NCBI GenBank assembly: GCA_020024175.1
Contig: JAHHUB010000015.1
Coordinates: forward strand, 1-16,710
Source: Oscillospiraceae bacterium
Lineage (GTDB): Bacteria > Bacillota > Clostridia > Oscillospirales > Ruminococcaceae
Direction: 5' to 3'
DNA: 16,710 nucleotides
Shown here: piece by piece, positions 14,293 to 16,710 of the stretch
How the letters are laid out: each line of letters starts with the position of its first letter
Position numbering within the stretch: position 1 is the stretch's first letter
The notes under the pieces: model-generated
What the model saw: the letters and a program-made list of their open reading frames with translations, nothing else
The model's database searches: none
What the model was told of the DNA's origin: nothing
Program-made: the position numbers and the translations under genes

Positions 14293-15096
14293 ATGAAATT
14301 TATATCCTCAAAGGATAACAATAAGATTAAGGAAATAACTCGGCTTTTATCTTCCAAAAAAGAAAGGAATGATAAAGGTCTGTTTGTGGTTGAAGGACTC
14401 AGAATTTGTTATGACACAGCCTGTGGAAAAGTCAAAATAAAAGATGTTTTTATAACACATGATTGTATGGAAAAATTCCCTAAGGAAACCGAAACCATAC
14501 TTAAAGTTTCCAAGGAACATTATGAAATTACCACAGAAATTGCGGAAAAAATTTCCGATACCAAAACACCGCAAGGCATATTCTGTATTTGTGAAATGCC
14601 ATATATTGATGTTAAACTCAATTCAAAGGGAAATTATCTCATGCTCTGTTCACTACAGGATCCGGGAAATATAGGCACTATCATAAGAACCTGTGAAGCT
14701 TTTAAAACTGATGGACTTATTATGACGGCGGACTGCCCTGATATATACAGTCCAAAACTTGTGCGTTCCACTATGGGAGCAGCATTCAGGCTTAATATAA
14801 TAATATATCCAAATGCTGAAACAGCTTGCAAAGCACTTAAAGATTTGGGAATAAAAATATATGCAGCAGCATTAAAAAAAGATTCCAAACCCATTACTGA
14901 TATTAAATTATATGGTGGAAACTGTATTATGATAGGCAATGAGGGCAATGGACTTTCAGATGATGAAATTAATTTAGCTGACGAAAAAGTTATAATACCT
15001 ATGAATGAGGAAAGCGAATCTTTAAATGCAGCAGTGGCATCTTCGGTTTTTGCTTGGGAAATGTTTAAAGGAAAGATTGAAAAGGAAAGTATTTAA
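14293..15096 (+). CDS. TrmH/SpoU-family RNA 2'-O-methyltransferase
   Basis: This is a predicted SAM-dependent ribose 2'-O-methyltransferase of the SPOUT class, probably acting on 23S rRNA. From the ATG at 14293 the protein is 267 residues, fitting the two-domain form: an N-terminal substrate-binding domain (about 1-105) and a knotted catalytic domain. All three SpoU motifs are present: DPGNIGTIIRTCEAF (123-137, with the catalytic Arg), IGNEGNGLS (214-222) and IPMNEESESLNAAVA (235-249). In Firmicutes such genes often lie next to the L20 operon. I cannot decide the exact target nucleotide. GAGGGG at 14277-14282 supports 14293 over an in-frame TTG at 14275. dprA follows after 2 bases, so they are an operon. 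Confidence 0.93.
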   Translation: MKFISSKDNNKIKEITRLLSSKKERNDKGLFVVEGLRICYDTACGKVKIKDVFITHDCMEKFPKETETILKVSKEHYEITTEIAEKISDTKTPQGIFCICEMPYIDVKLNSKGNYLMLCSLQDPGNIGTIIRTCEAFKTDGLIMTADCPDIYSPKLVRSTMGAAFRLNIIIYPNAETACKALKDLGIKIYAAALKKDSKPITDIKLYGGNCIMIGNEGNGLSDDEINLADEKVIIPMNEESESLNAAVASSVFAWEMFKGKIEKESI

Positions 15097-15098
15097 AA

Positions 15099-16271
15099 AT
15101 GGTTGAAAGTTTCTACTGGATATGGATACAGGAATTGTTCGGAGTAGGAAGCAGAAGAGCAGAACAATTTTTATCTTTGGGAATATCACCCGAAGATTTT
15201 TATAATATGAGAGAAAATGAAATCAGACATTTTGGAATATTTAATGAAGGCGAAATAAACAAAATAAAAAATACTACTTTAACAAATGCAAAGAAATCAC
15301 AGGAACAGGCGTACAAGCTTGGAGCGGATATTATAACTCCGGATAATCCCATGTACCCTGTAAGACTTAAAAATATATACTCTCCACCCCTTACTTTATA
15401 TGTAAAAGGAAAAATGCCGGATGTGGATAATAATTTATCCATAGCCATGGTTGGAACTCGTGAGTGTACTAATTACGGAAAAGCCGCAGCAGAATATATC
15501 ACTGAAGGTTTAGCTAAAGCAGGTGTTGTAATTGTAAGCGGACTTGCTGTCGGCATAGATGGAATCTGCCACCAAACTGCATTAAACTGTAAAACCAAAA
15601 CCATTGCAGTGGTGGGAAACGGTATAGAAAACACTTATCCTCAGACTAATATAGATATAAGAAACAGCATTATAAACGGTGGAGGAGCAGTGATTACAGA
15701 GTATAAACCTTATACTCAAACTATGGGATTTAATTTTCATATGAGAAACAGAATTATTTCCGCTTTATCTTCTGGTGTATGTGTGGTGGAGGCTGGAAAG
15801 AAAAGCGGTACTTTAATAACAGCTGCACATGCTCTTTCCCAGGACAGAGATGTATTTGCAGTTCCGGGAAGTATATTTGAAAAGAACAGCTACAGTTCAA
15901 ATAAATTAATTCAGCAGGGAGCCAAAGCTGTAACTTGTGCAGAAGATATATTGGAAGAATATCTGGAATATAAAAATTATATATTAACAGAAAATATAAG
16001 AGAAGAAACTGAAAATATAAAAAATGAAAATCCGCAAATTAGTTTTAATACAGAAATAGTCAGTTGTGAGAAAAAACACAGGAAAAAAGCGCCATCTTAT
16101 TTAAATAGTATACAGGCGGCAGTTTTTAACTGTATATCTGAAGGAGAAAAAACCAAAGAGGAAATCAGTGTTATAACTGATATACCTGTGGAAAAGGTTT
16201 TGTCGGCTATAACTCAACTGGAGATATTCGGAGAAATCAAAAGCAGCAACGGAAATAAATTTTCTGTCTGA
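15099..16271 (+). CDS. dprA: DNA processing protein DprA (Smf)
   Basis: DprA binds incoming single-stranded DNA in natural transformation and loads RecA; it is also widespread in bacteria not known to be competent. The 390-residue protein has an N-terminal helical region (about 1-80) and a Rossmann-like core with MVGTRECTNYG (117-127), VSGLAVGID (146-154), NRIISALS (217-224) with its conserved Arg, SGTLITAAHAL (236-246) and FAVPGS (253-258). After a polar linker (about 295-330), a winged-helix domain closes the protein (about 335-390). It starts 2 bases after the methyltransferase, with AAAGGA 12 bases upstream. The dprA-topA order is standard in Firmicutes. Its presence suggests DNA uptake capacity, but no other com gene is visible. 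Confidence 0.96.
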   Translation: MVESFYWIWIQELFGVGSRRAEQFLSLGISPEDFYNMRENEIRHFGIFNEGEINKIKNTTLTNAKKSQEQAYKLGADIITPDNPMYPVRLKNIYSPPLTLYVKGKMPDVDNNLSIAMVGTRECTNYGKAAAEYITEGLAKAGVVIVSGLAVGIDGICHQTALNCKTKTIAVVGNGIENTYPQTNIDIRNSIINGGGAVITEYKPYTQTMGFNFHMRNRIISALSSGVCVVEAGKKSGTLITAAHALSQDRDVFAVPGSIFEKNSYSSNKLIQQGAKAVTCAEDILEEYLEYKNYILTENIREETENIKNENPQISFNTEIVSCEKKHRKKAPSYLNSIQAAVFNCISEGEKTKEEISVITDIPVEKVLSAITQLEIFGEIKSSNGNKFSV

Positions 16272-16302
16272 TTGTGATTTAAAAAAATTAATTTGTTTAA
16301 TA

Positions 16303-16308
16303 TATAAT
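16303..16308 (+). promoter_or_regulatory. possible -10 box of topA
   Basis: TATAAT at 16303-16308 lies 27 bases before the topA start codon. No convincing -35 is found at the right spacing, so topA could also be read through from dprA. Confidence 0.35.
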
Positions 16309-16335
16309 GTGAAACCTATATAAAGGAGAATGTAA

Positions 16336-16710
16336 ATGTCAAATTTAGTAATAGTGGAATCTCCCGCAAAAGCAAAAACAATACAGAAGTATTTGGGAGA
16401 GGGATTTGAAGTAGTAGCTTCAAACGGACATATAAGAGATTTGCCGAAAAGCAAAATCGGCGTTGATATAGAAAATAATTTTGAACCTAAATATGAAAAT
16501 ATTAAAGGCAAGGAAAATCTCATTGCAGATTTAATGCACAAAGCAGAACTTTCAGATAAAATATATCTGGCAACGGACCCTGACCGTGAAGGGGAAGCTA
16601 TTTCCTGGCATTTAGCTCATATTTTGGATTTGGATTTAGCAGATAACAACAGAATAACTTTTAATGAAATTACAAAATCCGGTATCAAAAACGGAATGGA
16701 TCATCCCAGA
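16336..16710 (+). CDS. topA: DNA topoisomerase I (N-terminal part, cut by window edge)
   Basis: TopA is the type IA topoisomerase that removes excess negative supercoils by single-strand passage. Only the first 125 codons are in the window, covering most of the Toprim domain. The start NLVIVESPAKAKTI carries the conserved Glu (E8), which takes part in catalysis. The metal-binding motif ATDPDREGEAISWH has D81, D83 and E85. ASNGHIRDLPK near 28-38 is also typical. GGAG lies 7 bases before the ATG. The active-site tyrosine and zinc fingers would lie beyond the right edge, so integrity cannot be judged. It sits downstream of dprA, as usual in Firmicutes. Confidence 0.97.
   Translation, partial: MSNLVIVESPAKAKTIQKYLGEGFEVVASNGHIRDLPKSKIGVDIENNFEPKYENIKGKENLIADLMHKAELSDKIYLATDPDREGEAISWHLAHILDLDLADNNRITFNEITKSGIKNGMDHPR

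Noticed and set aside
1..16710. Mobile elements, CRISPR arrays, tRNA or rRNA genes
   Set aside because: No transposase, integrase, regular direct repeats or recognisable stable RNA sequence was seen on either strand.

Overview
The window reads as an ordinary chromosomal stretch of a low-GC Gram-positive bacterium, most likely a clostridial member of the Firmicutes. The evidence is the A/T-rich codon use, strong GGAGG-type ribosome binding sites before most genes, a textbook CIRCE/HrcA element before clpB, an infC-rpmI-rplT operon with a leader attenuator and an apparent AUU start on infC, and the Firmicutes-type protein versions of RbgA, YraN, ClpP/ClpX, DprA and TopA. I cannot name the genus. 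I see no IS element, prophage, CRISPR array, rRNA or tRNA, and most genes are conserved housekeeping genes.

Layout. Bases 1-2515 (minus strand) hold clpB, cut by the left edge. Its promoter and a perfect CIRCE operator lie in a 270-bp divergent region shared with the plus-strand operon rbgA-rnhB-yraN-metallophosphoesterase (2786-5414), which covers 50S assembly, RNA/DNA hybrid repair and two nuclease/phosphatase-like proteins. Trigger factor (5528-6568) follows, and then clpP-clpX (6724-8633), so protein folding and proteolysis sit together. A hairpin terminator separates clpX from a convergent XRE-family regulator (8777-9469, minus), whose own promoter is overlapped by a perfect inverted repeat. 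Bases 9603-12825 form the least conserved part: a histidine phosphatase, an ATP:corrinoid adenosyltransferase, a DUF975 membrane protein and a YwqG/DUF1963 protein. Next come a strong promoter, an L20-type leader with an intrinsic terminator, and infC-rpmI-rplT (13076-14203), ended by a clear terminator. A SpoU-type RNA methyltransferase and dprA follow with a 2-base gap, and topA starts at 16336 and runs off the right edge.

Points that stand out: (1) trigger factor is about 80-90 residues shorter than its family, ending just after a conserved motif and directly inside a terminator-like hairpin, which looks like an internal deletion; (2) infC appears to start at AUU, behind an attenuated leader, so the translation operon seems to carry two layers of autoregulation; (3) the XRE gene has a 20-bp operator over its -35 box; (4) clpB is under HrcA while no CtsR box is visible at clpP. 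I did not find a convincing undescribed system; the XRE/phosphatase/corrinoid segment is the only place where an unknown functional link might hide.
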